A stretch of DNA of 64,000 nt from Actinoallomurus sp050942425 (GCF_050942425.1 NZ_CP192063.1:5332001-5396000), one strand, 5' to 3'; shown: positions 1-8,157, counted from the first letter of the stretch. Made by a program: numbers and translations. The notes: generated by a model not told the origin, from the letters alone.

Positions 1-41
1 CCGCACGCCCTGACGGCCTCGGGCACTGGTGGAGAGCCTGC

Positions 42-1070
42 TCACTTCCCGCGGGCGGTGTCCAGGACGATGCGGAAGCGGGGAGCTCCGGAGCGCAGCC
101 GGGCAACGGCTTCGCCGGCCTGTTCCAGCGGCATGCGCTCGATCATGGGGCGTACGCCGGTGGTGACGGCGAACTCCATCGCCTCCTCCGTCTCGTGTGC
201 GCTGCCGGTCAGGTGTCCGGTGATGGTGTGGCCGTTCACGACGAGCCGGGCGACTGGAACGGTCAGGGATCCGGCGTCGACACCGATGAGGGTGAGTTGT
301 CCGTGCGTGTTCAGCCCGGTGAGGAGTTCGTCGACGGGGGCGGTGGAGGAGGCGGTGTAGACGATCAGGTCCGCGCCGCCGAGTTCCTTCAGGGCGGCTC
401 CGGGCGTCTGGGCGTTGCCGTCGATGTAGTGGTGGGCGCCGAGGCCGCGGGCGAGTTCCTCGCGGTCCCCGCCCCGGGCGATCGCGATGGTCTCGTAACC
501 GAGCTTTGCCGCGAACTGAACGGCGAGGTGCCCCAGTCCACCGATCCCGAACACGGCGACTCGTCCGCCCACGCGCGTGCCGGCCCCGCGTACGGCGTTG
601 AAGGTCGTCACGCCCGCGCAGCCGAACGGTGCCGCCTCAGAGAGGTCGAGACCGTAGGGGATGCGCGCGAGCGCGTCGGCGGGCACGGTGATGCTCTGCG
701 CCCAGCCACCCGGATAGGACAGGCCGGGCACCTTGCGTTCGGGACAGTGGACGACGTCACCGGCGCGGCAGAACGCGCAGTGCCCACAGCTGCCGCCGAA
801 CCAGCCGACGGCCACGCGGTCCCCGACCGCCCAGCCTTCGACCTGGCCGCCCAGTTCTGCGATGACCCCGGCGACCTCGTGTCCCGGGGTGACCGGAAAG
901 GAGGCACCCGGGCCGGTGGCTGCGGCCGTCGCGATGTCGGCGTTGCACACTCCGCTCGCCGTGACCGACACACGGACCCACGTGCCCATCGGCGATGTCG
1001 TCTCCGCCACGAAGGCTTTCAGCGGCGCTCCGGGCTCAGTCACGGACATGGTGATGGCGGAGTCTGACAC
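42..1070 (-). CDS. Zinc-dependent alcohol dehydrogenase (MDR family)
   Basis: This 342-aa protein is a medium-chain dehydrogenase that should oxidise an alcohol or reduce an aldehyde with NAD(P). It has the GroES-like half with a catalytic zinc site (Cys in GVCNAD near residue 42, the GHE motif near residue 65) and a structural zinc loop (GHCAFCRAGDVVHC). A Rossmann fold with GIGGLGHLAVQ follows. I chose the GTG at 1070 because AAGGAG lies directly upstream (1075-1080); an ATG at 1049 lacks a ribosome site. An A+T-rich promoter-like stretch (TATATAAA, about 1098-1106) lies further upstream. The divergent neighbour is a decayed LysR-like gene that may once have controlled it. The substrate cannot be told from the sequence. 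Confidence 0.9.
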   Translation of the reverse strand: MSDSAITMSVTEPGAPLKAFVAETTSPMGTWVRVSVTASGVCNADIATAAATGPGASFPVTPGHEVAGVIAELGGQVEGWAVGDRVAVGWFGGSCGHCAFCRAGDVVHCPERKVPGLSYPGGWAQSITVPADALARIPYGLDLSEAAPFGCAGVTTFNAVRGAGTRVGGRVAVFGIGGLGHLAVQFAAKLGYETIAIARGGDREELARGLGAHHYIDGNAQTPGAALKELGGADLIVYTASSTAPVDELLTGLNTHGQLTLIGVDAGSLTVPVARLVVNGHTITGHLTGSAHETEEAMEFAVTTGVRPMIERMPLEQAGEAVARLRSGAPRFRIVLDTARGK

Positions 1071-1196
1071 AGCGCTCCTTCCGCTTGGGACACGACGGTT
1101 TATATAGCTGATCGTTATGATTAATCGGCAGAAGTCCCACCGTAGATAGCGGAAGACGAGCCCGGTAGGGGACATCCGCGAATGCAGTGATAAGGC

Positions 1197-1357
1197 ATGC
1201 TTATGGTGGGTCGCCGGAACCTCGAAGGACTCCGGTACGCGCAGGCGGGCGCCGAGGCCGAGTCGTTCAGCGCCGCTGCGCGGGCGTACGGCGTCACCCG
1301 GCCCGTAAGGATTACCTCATCCTCGTACCCGAGGCGCGCGTCTACGACGCCACCTGA
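1197..1357 (+). pseudogene. Remnant of a LysR-type regulator
   Basis: The first 36 codons from the ATG at 1197 read like the helix-turn-helix of a LysR regulator: LRYAQAGAEAESFSAAARAY, then GVTRP. After that the frame loses all resemblance. In a shifted frame the DNA reads KDYLILVPEARVYDAT and then a stop (1355-1357), which could be the C-terminal tail of the same or another gene. I infer an internal deletion that left only the two ends. Its position, divergent from the dehydrogenase, is where a LysR regulator would be expected. The rest of 1358-1563 shows no gene. Confidence 0.45.
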
Positions 1358-1563
1358 GCATCCCCTCCCGGCCCTGTCACGGCGCCGGGCGTACCTGTCC
1401 CTAGCCGGATCAACGTGTGCCCGTGTGCGGAGGGATGGGCCGCTGGAACCAGGGATTTTGGGTCGTTGCATATCCGGCATTGCAGCAAGATCACTTTTAG
1501 ACGATCATGGGCGCGTGGCCGCGGCCTACCGGTTCCCGTAGGTTCTGGGAGAGGACGCATGTC

Positions 1564-2109
1564 GTGATATTCGCTGTAGTGGGGCTGGTGCTGGTCGGCG
1601 TCGTCGGTGTGCTGAACCTGGCGATCCTTCTGGTCATGCTCCGTCGGTGGCGAGAGCTGGATGCCGCAGGCGGCTTTCCCACTACCGGAGCCGTCTCCAA
1701 CGTCCGGATGATCGATCGGATTCCGAACTTCTCGGCCCATGCCCTCGACGGCACCGCCGTGACGGAGCGGACCCTGCTCGGGAAGGAGACCCTGGTCGGA
1801 TTCTTCTCGCTCACGTGCAAGGCCTGCGTCGAGGCCGTACCCGTCTTCGCCGGGCACGCCGAGCGGCTGCGGGCCGCCGGGGGGACCTCCCTGGCGATCG
1901 TCCACGGAGACGACTCGGCCGACAGCGAGCTGGCCGCGATGCTCAGCGACGTGATGGACATCGTGATCGCCGAGGACTCGAAGGCCGAGCTGTCGCAGCG
2001 GTACGGAGCCAAGCACTACCCGACCTACGCCTGGTACGGCCCCAACGGCATGGTGACCTCGGCGGGCGTGGGCCTCGCCGCCCTGCGCACCGAACTGGCC
2101 GCCACTTAA
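1564..2109 (+). CDS. Membrane-anchored thioredoxin-like protein (MauD/TlpA type), copy 1
   Basis: The 181-aa protein has one N-terminal membrane helix (about residues 2-26), an LRRW boundary, and a thioredoxin fold facing outward with redox motif CKAC (residues 85-88) and a cis-Pro region (KHYPTYAW). MauD proteins assist disulfide formation in the six-disulfide small subunit of methylamine dehydrogenase; that is family knowledge. I chose the GTG at 1564: GAGAGGA lies upstream, and its N-terminus then matches the paralogue starting at 3127 (GLVLV...LN...RRWR). It is the first gene of the cluster holding the six-Cys peptide, so oxidative folding of that peptide is the likely job. It is not itself a methylamine dehydrogenase gene, since no mauA or mauB is present. 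Confidence 0.8.
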   Translation: MIFAVVGLVLVGVVGVLNLAILLVMLRRWRELDAAGGFPTTGAVSNVRMIDRIPNFSAHALDGTAVTERTLLGKETLVGFFSLTCKACVEAVPVFAGHAERLRAAGGTSLAIVHGDDSADSELAAMLSDVMDIVIAEDSKAELSQRYGAKHYPTYAWYGPNGMVTSAGVGLAALRTELAAT

Positions 2110-2221
2110 CGCGCCGAAGCGCCACCCCCATGCCCCGCGGGCCTCGTCCGCCGCGTTCGACCCTTTCTCGGCGGCACTCGGCCCGTGCGTGGAAACAGTT
2201 AACCCCCCACAAGGAGGAACC

Positions 2222-2425
2222 ATGTTCCAAAGCGTGACCCAGCGTGTCACCCGCGCCATCGAGACGCTGCTTCCCACGACCACCGCCGACGCCGGCTGCA
2301 CGCCGGACTCGTGGATGGAGTACAAGGAAATGGGCGGCACCTGCTTCGGGCGCACCTGCTCGCTCAACGGTGCCTGTGTGACTCACTGCGGCGCCTGGTA
2401 CAGCTACAGCCAGAACTACTGCTGA
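2222..2425 (+). CDS. Six-cysteine small peptide, probable secreted or RiPP-like precursor
   Basis: This is a 67-aa peptide behind a very strong ribosome site (AAGGAGGAACC then ATG). Residues 1-24 form an amphipathic, Cys-free leader ending TTTADA; the remaining 43 residues hold six Cys, spaced C-x14-C-x4-C-x5-C-x3-C-x10-C, and are rich in aromatic and polar residues (WYSYSQNYC at the end). The leader has no hydrophobic core, so it is not a normal Sec signal, yet ADA before Gly-Cys is an AxA signal-peptidase site. It lies between two thioredoxin-like genes and upstream of MauE-like, ABC exporter and S26 peptidase genes. I infer export with leader removal and up to three disulfides. I do not recognise the family; mature function is unknown. 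Confidence 0.75.
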   Translation: MFQSVTQRVTRAIETLLPTTTADAGCTPDSWMEYKEMGGTCFGRTCSLNGACVTHCGAWYSYSQNYC

Positions 2426-2558
2426 CGCCTCGCCGGCCTGCGTGACGGCCGGCGTGGCCGCCCTCGCCGAGGGCGGCCACGTCGGCTCCGGCGTTCCCCG
2501 AACGCATGGGCCCACTTCCGTCAGGGGCGCTCACGCACCACCTCTTCCAGGAGTTTCC

Positions 2559-3101
2559 GTGCTGTACGTATCGCTCGCCTGCCGCGTCACTCTGGCGTTG
2601 GTGATGACGCTGGCGGCGGTGGCCAAGCTGCGCTCACCAGGTGTCTTCGCCGCATCCCTGAAAGGCTTCGACTTCATCCCCGCGCGGCTGCGCCGCCCGC
2701 TGGCCGTGCTGGTCCCGGCCGCCGAGCTGCTCATCGCGCTGCTGCTGGCCCTGCCCGCCACCGTCACCGTCGGTTTCCTCGCCGCCGCGCTGTTCTGCTG
2801 CGGCCTGACGGCCGTCCCGACCCTCGTCGTGGCCCGCGGGAAGAAGGTGAAGTGCGCCTGCTTCGGCGCGAGCGAAGTACCTATGAGCGGCTGGCACATC
2901 GCCCGCAACGCGGTGCTGCTGGCGGCGGCGATCCTGGGCTCGCTCGTGGCGCTGTCCCTAGGCGACGGCGTTCCCGGCCAGGTGCCGGGGATCGCCCTGG
3001 CCGTGGTCTCAGCGGGCGTGCTCACCGCATTGACCGTCTTCGTCGATGACATCGCCGCGCTCTTCCAGTCCCCGGTCGCGGCCGGGGACCTCGGCCGGTG
3101 A
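2559..3101 (+). CDS. MauE/DoxX-like redox-associated membrane protein
   Basis: The 180-aa protein has about four hydrophobic membrane helices and a CACFG motif (Cys99 and Cys101) between the second and third pair, typical of MauE-like proteins. MauE is needed with MauD for disulfide formation in the methylamine dehydrogenase light chain, probably passing electrons between thioredoxin-like partners and the membrane. The GTG at 2559 is chosen for the AGGAG seven bases upstream and because the protein then starts directly at its first helix. It follows the six-Cys peptide gene by 133 bp and precedes a second MauD-like gene, so the pair is likely dedicated to that peptide. Confidence 0.8.
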   Translation: MLYVSLACRVTLALVMTLAAVAKLRSPGVFAASLKGFDFIPARLRRPLAVLVPAAELLIALLLALPATVTVGFLAAALFCCGLTAVPTLVVARGKKVKCACFGASEVPMSGWHIARNAVLLAAAILGSLVALSLGDGVPGQVPGIALAVVSAGVLTALTVFVDDIAALFQSPVAAGDLGR

Positions 3102-3126
3102 GGCACCGGAGCCGGAAAGGACATCC

Positions 3127-3696
3127 GTGGAATACCTCGTCGCAGGGCTCGTTCTCGTCGCGGTGATCACCGCGCTGAACCTCGTGCTGACCGTGGCCGT
3201 GGTGCGTCGCTGGCGTGCCCGCCTGGGCGCTCCGCCGGCCGCCCGGCACCATGGCCACGACCACGGGGACCCGGAACTGGGCATCGCGCCCGGAGACCGG
3301 ATGCCCGAGTTCACCGCGACCACCGCCGACGGCGCGACGGTCACCAGGGACGAACTGGCCGGCCGGCCGGCGCTGATCGCCTTCCTGTCCCTGGACTGCT
3401 CGAGCTGCGACGACAGCGTGCCGGAGTTCGCCGAGCACGCGCGCCGGGTACGGGACGCGGGAGGCCAGGTGCTCGCCACGGTGGTCGGCGTCGACGCGGC
3501 CGGCAGTGAACTGGCCGCCCGGCTCGCCGGCGTCGCGGACCATGTGGTGCCCGAATTCCTCGACTCGCCCGTCGGCGCCGCCTTCAAGGTCCGTTTCTAC
3601 CCCGGGTTCGCCCACTACGGCCCCGACGGGGTCGCCACCGCCGCCGGCGTCGGCCTGCAGGGACTGGGCGAGACCGCGCTGCCCTCGATGCCGTGA
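3127..3696 (+). CDS. Membrane-anchored thioredoxin-like protein (MauD/TlpA type), copy 2
   Basis: The 189-aa paralogue of the gene at 1564 has an N-terminal helix (residues 3-26), a linker, and a redoxin domain with CSSC (residues 91-94). Unlike copy 1 the linker has a His-rich run, HHGHDHG (41-47), which could bind a metal. The GTG start at 3127 follows AAAGGA. The stop overlaps the GTG of the ABC transporter (GTGA at 3693-3696), implying translational coupling. Having two such proteins with different active-site dipeptides (KA versus SS) suggests one oxidase and one isomerase or reductase; this is inference. Confidence 0.8.
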   Translation: MEYLVAGLVLVAVITALNLVLTVAVVRRWRARLGAPPAARHHGHDHGDPELGIAPGDRMPEFTATTADGATVTRDELAGRPALIAFLSLDCSSCDDSVPEFAEHARRVRDAGGQVLATVVGVDAAGSELAARLAGVADHVVPEFLDSPVGAAFKVRFYPGFAHYGPDGVATAAGVGLQGLGETALPSMP

Positions 3697-5624
3697 GCGG
3701 CGACGATGACGTGACGGAGTCCGGCGTCTCCGTCATCCGCGGGATGAAGGCGGCCTACGCGCTCGCCTGGCAGGCATGCCCCGGCATGCTGTTCCTCCAG
3801 CTCGTCATGGCGGTGATCGGTGGCACGGCGCCGGTGGCCACCGCGTGGCTGACCAAGGTCGCGCTCGACGAGCTCACCGCCGCCCACCCCCGAACCGGGG
3901 CGCTGGTGTGGATGGCGGCCGGCATCGGTGCCCTGGGAATCGCGATGGCCTCCAGTTCGGCCGTCACCACCTATGCGCAGGGGCGTGCCCGGCGCGCCAT
4001 CGGCCTGCTCTCACAGGACCGGCTGTTCGACGCGGTCAACCGGATGAACGGGCTGGCGCGCCTGGAGGAACCGCGCTTCCACGACCGGCTGCGGCTGGCC
4101 CAGCAGTCCGCCGAACACGCCCCGGACCAGCTCGTCCAGATGGGCCTGTCCACCCTGCAGGGGACCCTGGGCATCGTCGGGTTCCTGGGCACCCTGGTGG
4201 CGATCAACCCGATCATGGCGGGCGCCGCGCTGGCCGCCGCCGCACCCGCGATGATCGCCCATCTGACGCTCAGCCGGCGGCGGGCGGGCCTACTGTGGCG
4301 CACCAGTCCCGGGATGCGGCGCAAGATCTTCTACCAGATGCTGCTGACGGACCTGCAGGCCGCCAAGGAGGTCCGCCTGTTCGGGCTGGGAAGCTTCCTG
4401 CACGGCCGGATGCTCACCGAACTGCGCGCGGCCAACGACGCCGAGGACCGGCTGGAGCGAGGCGTGGTGCGCGTCCAGGTCTTCCTCGCCGCGCTCGGGG
4501 CGCTGCTGGCGGCCGGGGGGCTGGTGTGGGCCGTGCACGCCGCGGCCGCCAGGACGATCAGCATCGGCGATGTGTCGGTCTTCATCGGCGCCCTGGCCGG
4601 GCTCCAGTCCGGGCTCAGCTCGCTGGTGCAGGGCATCGCCATGGGACATCAGTCCGCTCTGGTCTTCCACCACTATCTGACGGTGGTCGGGAGCCGGGAC
4701 GACCTGGCCGGGCCCTTGCAGCCCCGGGAGCTCGCCCCGCTGGCCCACTCCATCGAACTGCGCGATGTGTGGTTCCGCTACGGCGAGGACGCCCCGTGGG
4801 TGCTGCGCGGGCTGAATCTGACCATCCCGTACGGCACCAGCCTGGCCGTGGTCGGGCTCAACGGCGCCGGCAAGAGCACGCTCGTCAAGCTGCTCTGCCG
4901 GTTCTACGATCCGCAGCGCGGTGCCGTGCTGTGGGACGGGGTGGACATCCGCGACGTTCCCGTGGCGCAGCTGCGTCAGCGGATCGGGGCGGTGTTCCAG
5001 GACTACATGGACTACGACCTCACCGCCGCCGAGAACATCGGGCTCGGGGACCTGGCGGCGATCGAGGACCAGGAGCGGGTCCGCGCCGCCGCCGAGCGCG
5101 CCGGGGTCCACGAGACCGTCGAGCGGCTGCCGGTCGGCTACCAGACGATGCTGAGCAGGGTGTTCCACGCGGGAGACGAGGAGGACGACGATGAGGAGGC
5201 TGCACGGACGAGCGGCGTCCACCTCTCCGGCGGGCAGTGGCAGCGTTTGGCGCTGGCCCGCGGGCTGATGCGTCAGGGCCGCGACCTGATGATCCTGGAC
5301 GAGCCCAGTTCCGGCCTCGACGCGATGGCCGAGGCGGCGGTCCACGACCGGCTCCGGGAACTGCGCGCGGGCTCCACCAGCGTCCTGGTCTCCCACCGGC
5401 TCAGCGCCGTACGCCGCGCCGACCGGATCGTCGTCGTGCAGGACGGCCAGATCCTGGAGAGCGGCGACCACGCCACCCTCATCGCGTCCCCGGACGGCGT
5501 CTACGCCCAGCTCTTCCGCAGTCAGGCGGAGGGCTACCAGGAGGACCCGGCGCCGCCGGCGGGCAGCGCCGCGCCGCTGCCCGGGGAGAGCGAGACGGCG
5601 CCGACCACGATGGCCGCCGGATGA
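3693..5624 (+). CDS. ABC transporter, fused permease and ATPase (peptide export type)
   Basis: This is a 643-aa half-transporter. Residues 1-335 form the membrane domain. The nucleotide-binding domain runs from about 350 to 610, with Walker A GLNGAGKST (388-396), Q-loop FQDYMDYD, signature LSGGQ (about 511) and Walker B LMILDEPSSGLD. It has no N-terminal C39 peptidase domain, so it cannot cleave a leader itself. A highly acidic insert, GDEEDDDEEAARTSG, sits between the Q-loop and signature. It overlaps the upstream thioredoxin-like gene and the downstream S26 peptidase gene (ATGA at 5621-5624), so the three should be made together. The likely cargo is the six-Cys peptide at 2222; that is inferred from context. 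Confidence 0.85.
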   Translation: MSGDDDVTESGVSVIRGMKAAYALAWQACPGMLFLQLVMAVIGGTAPVATAWLTKVALDELTAAHPRTGALVWMAAGIGALGIAMASSSAVTTYAQGRARRAIGLLSQDRLFDAVNRMNGLARLEEPRFHDRLRLAQQSAEHAPDQLVQMGLSTLQGTLGIVGFLGTLVAINPIMAGAALAAAAPAMIAHLTLSRRRAGLLWRTSPGMRRKIFYQMLLTDLQAAKEVRLFGLGSFLHGRMLTELRAANDAEDRLERGVVRVQVFLAALGALLAAGGLVWAVHAAAARTISIGDVSVFIGALAGLQSGLSSLVQGIAMGHQSALVFHHYLTVVGSRDDLAGPLQPRELAPLAHSIELRDVWFRYGEDAPWVLRGLNLTIPYGTSLAVVGLNGAGKSTLVKLLCRFYDPQRGAVLWDGVDIRDVPVAQLRQRIGAVFQDYMDYDLTAAENIGLGDLAAIEDQERVRAAAERAGVHETVERLPVGYQTMLSRVFHAGDEEDDDEEAARTSGVHLSGGQWQRLALARGLMRQGRDLMILDEPSSGLDAMAEAAVHDRLRELRAGSTSVLVSHRLSAVRRADRIVVVQDGQILESGDHATLIASPDGVYAQLFRSQAEGYQEDPAPPAGSAAPLPGESETAPTTMAAG

Positions 5625-6082
5625 GCCAGGCCCTGAGCTGGGCCGTCGCGGCGGCGCTGATGATCGGGGCCGTGCTGGCAGCCCGGCTGCTGCTGTCCAC
5701 CGTCACCGTACGGGGCGGCAGCATGACCCCGACCCTGCACCATGGTGATGTACTGCTGGTGCTGCGCCACCGCCGCCGGGCCAGGCCCGGCCGGCTCGTG
5801 GTCGTCCAGCGGCCCGACCGGCACACGGGGTGGAACGGCCCCGTCGACCTTTCTGGCGCCGCCGGGTGGTACGTCAAACGGGTCGTCGCGGCGACTGGGG
5901 ACCCGGTACCAGCCTGGGTGGCGGGGGACCGGCCCGGCCGCGTGCCGCCGGGCATGCTGGCGCTGCGCGGAGACCACCCCAGCTCGGAGGATTCGAAACA
6001 GTGGGGCCTGTGCCCGACGGACCGGATGTACGGAGTGGTGCTGCTGCGGCTGCGCACCGGGGACGAGCGAACCACCGCCTGA
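5621..6082 (+). CDS. S26-family signal peptidase
   Basis: The 153-aa protein has an N-terminal membrane helix (residues 5-25), the serine nucleophile motif GGSMTPTL (Ser34) and the general base Lys86 in WYVKRVVAATGDPVP, followed by a box E-like RGDHPSSEDSKQWG. These are the catalytic features of type I signal peptidases (Ser/Lys dyad). It is short for a housekeeping LepB and is translationally coupled to the exporter. The six-Cys peptide carries an AxA site just before its first Cys, so this enzyme is the obvious candidate for its processing. Nothing downstream looks like a further member of the cluster. Confidence 0.85.
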   Translation: MSQALSWAVAAALMIGAVLAARLLLSTVTVRGGSMTPTLHHGDVLLVLRHRRRARPGRLVVVQRPDRHTGWNGPVDLSGAAGWYVKRVVAATGDPVPAWVAGDRPGRVPPGMLALRGDHPSSEDSKQWGLCPTDRMYGVVLLRLRTGDERTTA

Positions 6083-6171
6083 TCCGGAAGCGGGATCAAC
6101 CGTGCCGTCGGGCGGCGACGGTGGAGGACGAACGTAGGGGTAGCTTCACAGCACTACAACAACAGACGGGC

Positions 6172-6369
6172 TCACGATCGGCCACGGGCAGCCGCCCCGG
6201 CCCGGGCACCCAGCCATCGTGACGGACCGGCCGCCGGGAAGCACCGCACGATCAGTGCCACGCCTTGATGCGAACAGCCCACCTGCGGGCCGATCTCACG
6301 CAGCGACAAACCGCGCGCTTTCAGCCGAAGTGCCAGTTGCCGCTGCTCCATCGTCAGATGCGGCCGCAT
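6172..6369 (-). pseudogene. Transposase N-terminal fragment (IS30-like helix-turn-helix)
   Basis: About 40 codons encode a helix-turn-helix of the kind that starts IS30-type transposases (LTMEQRQLALRLKARGLSLR, then EIGPQVGCSHQGVALIV). The reading then runs into unrelated Arg/Ala-rich sequence and stops, with no catalytic domain anywhere near. It is a truncated relic on the edge of a patch of mobile DNA. The rest of 6083-6489 holds only this fragment and an IS481-type end relic. Confidence 0.45.
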
Positions 6370-6443
6370 CCACAGCCTCCTTAGCTCATCGAGAAATCCT
6401 CTCGACTCACCGAGCCTTTTGCGTGGACTACTTGAATCCGCCC

Positions 6444-6470
6444 ACTTCTGTCCCAGTTGATGCTTGGCGG
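6444..6470. repeat. Diverged IS481-type left-end relic
   Basis: This stretch matches the inner part of the left end of the intact elements (13711-13737) at about 22 of 27 positions, including TTCTGTCCC and TGATGCTTG. Together with the right-end relic at 8158-8217 it brackets an IS5 insertion and a 207-aa gene. Confidence 0.6.
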
Positions 6471-6489
6471 TCGATCTATGATGAGTGCT

Positions 6490-7515
6490 CTAGGGCCTGT
6501 CTCAAAGGCAGGTCAGCCAGTCGTTGATGACGGCGATGTGGAGTGTGGCCTCGTAGCGGACGGCGAGCTTGTCATACCGCGTGGCCACCGCACGGTGTCG
6601 TTTAAGCCGGTTGATTCCACACTCCACGGCATGGCGCTGCCGGTAGTCGATCGCGCAGAACCGGGGTGGCCGGCCACCGCGGCTGCCCCGGTTCTTGCGG
6701 TGCCGGATCTGGTCGGTCTTGAGCGGGATCGTGCACGAGATGCCCCGTCGGCGCAGGTAGGCACGATTCGCGCGTGAGCTGTAGGCCTTGTCGGCCCGGA
6801 CCTTGCCGGGGCGTTTGCGAGGACGACCCGCACCCACCCTGGGCACGCTGATCGCCTCCAGGACGGGCTGGAACTGGGGTGAGTCTCCCCGCTGGCCGGC
6901 GGTGATGAGCAGGGACATGACTTTTTGTCCCTGCTCGCACGACAGGTGGATCTTGGTGGTCAGCCCGCCTCGTGAACGCCCCAGCCCGTGATCGGCTGGT
7001 TCGCCGCCGACTGTGTCGGGAGGTTCTTTCTGCTGATCCGGGCGGGTGCGGGCCCCGGCGGCGTGCTGATGGGCCCGGGCGATCGTGGAGTCCACGCTCA
7101 CCTCCCAGGTGATCAGCCCGGCCGCATCGGCCCGGGCCTGCAAGCCGGTGACGACCCGCGCCCATACCCCCGCCCGTTGCCAGCGGCGGAACAGCGAGTA
7201 CACCGCCTGCCAGGAGCCGTAGCACTCCGGCACATCCCGCCACGGCGCGCCTGCCCGCACCCGCCACCGAATCCCATCGATGAGCTGCCGTTTCGTCCAC
7301 TCCGACGGCCGACCTGGCCGCTTGGCCACCGGAAGCAGCGGCTCCAAGCGCGCCCACTGCTCATCGGTCAGGTCGAACCGCCTCGTCACCGCTAGGGTGG
7401 TCACGAGGTCTCCGGTATTTCAGGTTCTTCTTGGTCGATGAACCCTCTACCGGAGACCTCTTTGCTTAGCGATCACGACACACCGTCACACACCGGACTT
7501 CGAGACAAGCCCTAG
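6490..7515 (-). mobile_element. IS5-family insertion sequence (complete)
   Basis: The element is about 1.02 kb with imperfect terminal inverted repeats: CTAGGGCCTGTCTCAAA at 6490-6506 and, as reverse complement, CTAGGGCTTGTCTCGAA at 7499-7515. CTAG at each tip fits a 4-bp target duplication of the IS5/IS427 type. One transposase gene fills it. The right tip lies exactly at the stop codon of the 207-aa gene. Confidence 0.85.
6502..7404 (-). CDS. IS5-family transposase, single frame
   Basis: The 300-aa transposase opens with the DUF4096-type domain (FDLTDEQWARLEPLLP) and continues into a DDE domain: Asp in VSVDSTIARAHQHAAG, Asp in VRADKAYSSRANRAYL, and Glu in HAVECGINRLKRHRAVATRY. It appears intact, unlike the related element at 28454, where the same protein is split over two frames. 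The two proteins share the C-terminal half closely, so both belong to the same IS5 subgroup. Confidence 0.9.
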   Translation of the reverse strand: MTTLAVTRRFDLTDEQWARLEPLLPVAKRPGRPSEWTKRQLIDGIRWRVRAGAPWRDVPECYGSWQAVYSLFRRWQRAGVWARVVTGLQARADAAGLITWEVSVDSTIARAHQHAAGARTRPDQQKEPPDTVGGEPADHGLGRSRGGLTTKIHLSCEQGQKVMSLLITAGQRGDSPQFQPVLEAISVPRVGAGRPRKRPGKVRADKAYSSRANRAYLRRRGISCTIPLKTDQIRHRKNRGSRGGRPPRFCAIDYRQRHAVECGINRLKRHRAVATRYDKLAVRYEATLHIAVINDWLTCL

Positions 7516-8135
7516 CTCACGTCGGCGGCGATCTCCATCAACCGGGCGACTGCCAGGAGGTCCCGCACGCGGAAGTAAGCGACCTGGTCGTTGCTCCACA
7601 GGCCAGGCTGCGTGAGGCGCAGCTGAAGTTCGGCGATGCAGTCGGAAAGCATCTGCCGCTGGTCCATCGTCAGTGGACCGCCCGAGTCAAGAGACGCAAT
7701 CACGCAGGAGTTCAGGTTTTCTTTCAGCTGGTCGGGCGGCGCAAGGAGAGCAGGGAGACGGGCACGCTGCCAGACCTTCAGGGCGTGCAGGGCCGCCTGC
7801 CGGGGGGTGCCATACCAGTGTCTGGGGAAGTGGCTGGGGTTCGGGTCTTTGGGCCGGGGGCTTCGCTGGCCTCGACGTTTTGCCTGCCGACGCATGGCTG
7901 CGTACTCACGGACCTCGGCCTGCCAGCCCTCACGGCTTGCGGTGAGCGCATCGAGGGCCCGCAGGAGGGATGCTTCATCGCGTTGGAACGGCCCCGCGAT
8001 CTCCTCCAAGAAGCTCAGGCCCGCATGGAAGCCGATCGGCCGATACAGCTGAACACACGATCGGAGCGCTGATACCCGGCGGCTGTACGGCAGGCGCGCA
8101 TTACGCACCTTTCGCGCGTAAGTGCCGAAGCTCAC
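7512..8135 (-). CDS. Hypothetical protein, 207 aa
   Basis: I do not recognise this protein. It is basic at the N-terminus, largely helical by composition, and has an Arg/Lys-rich middle (MRRQAKRRGQRSPRPKD). It starts at GTG 8135 without a clear ribosome site. Its stop codon TAG lies within the CTAG target of the IS5 element, so the insertion fell precisely at the 3' end and left the protein unchanged. It lies between the two end relics of an IS481-type element (6444-6470 and 8158-8217), so it may be cargo of a decayed element. No membrane segment or metal motif is visible. Confidence 0.55.
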   Translation of the reverse strand: MSFGTYARKVRNARLPYSRRVSALRSCVQLYRPIGFHAGLSFLEEIAGPFQRDEASLLRALDALTASREGWQAEVREYAAMRRQAKRRGQRSPRPKDPNPSHFPRHWYGTPRQAALHALKVWQRARLPALLAPPDQLKENLNSCVIASLDSGGPLTMDQRQMLSDCIAELQLRLTQPGLWSNDQVAYFRVRDLLAVARLMEIAADVS

Positions 8136-8157
8136 GCGAAGAGGTTAACGGGTGGGT

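Noticed and set aside
195..1067. Long plus-strand reading frame opposite the alcohol dehydrogenase
   Set aside because: It is a GC-rich shadow; the minus-strand frame has all family motifs and a ribosome site.
1564..3696. Methylamine utilisation (mau) operon
   Set aside because: MauD- and MauE-like genes are present but there is no MauA/MauB or other enzyme subunit; the small Cys peptide is unlike MauA in length and sequence.
3690..6082. Lanthipeptide or lasso-peptide cluster
   Set aside because: No LanB/LanC/LanM, YcaO, asparagine-synthetase-like or transglutaminase-like gene is present; the redox partners fit disulfide formation better.
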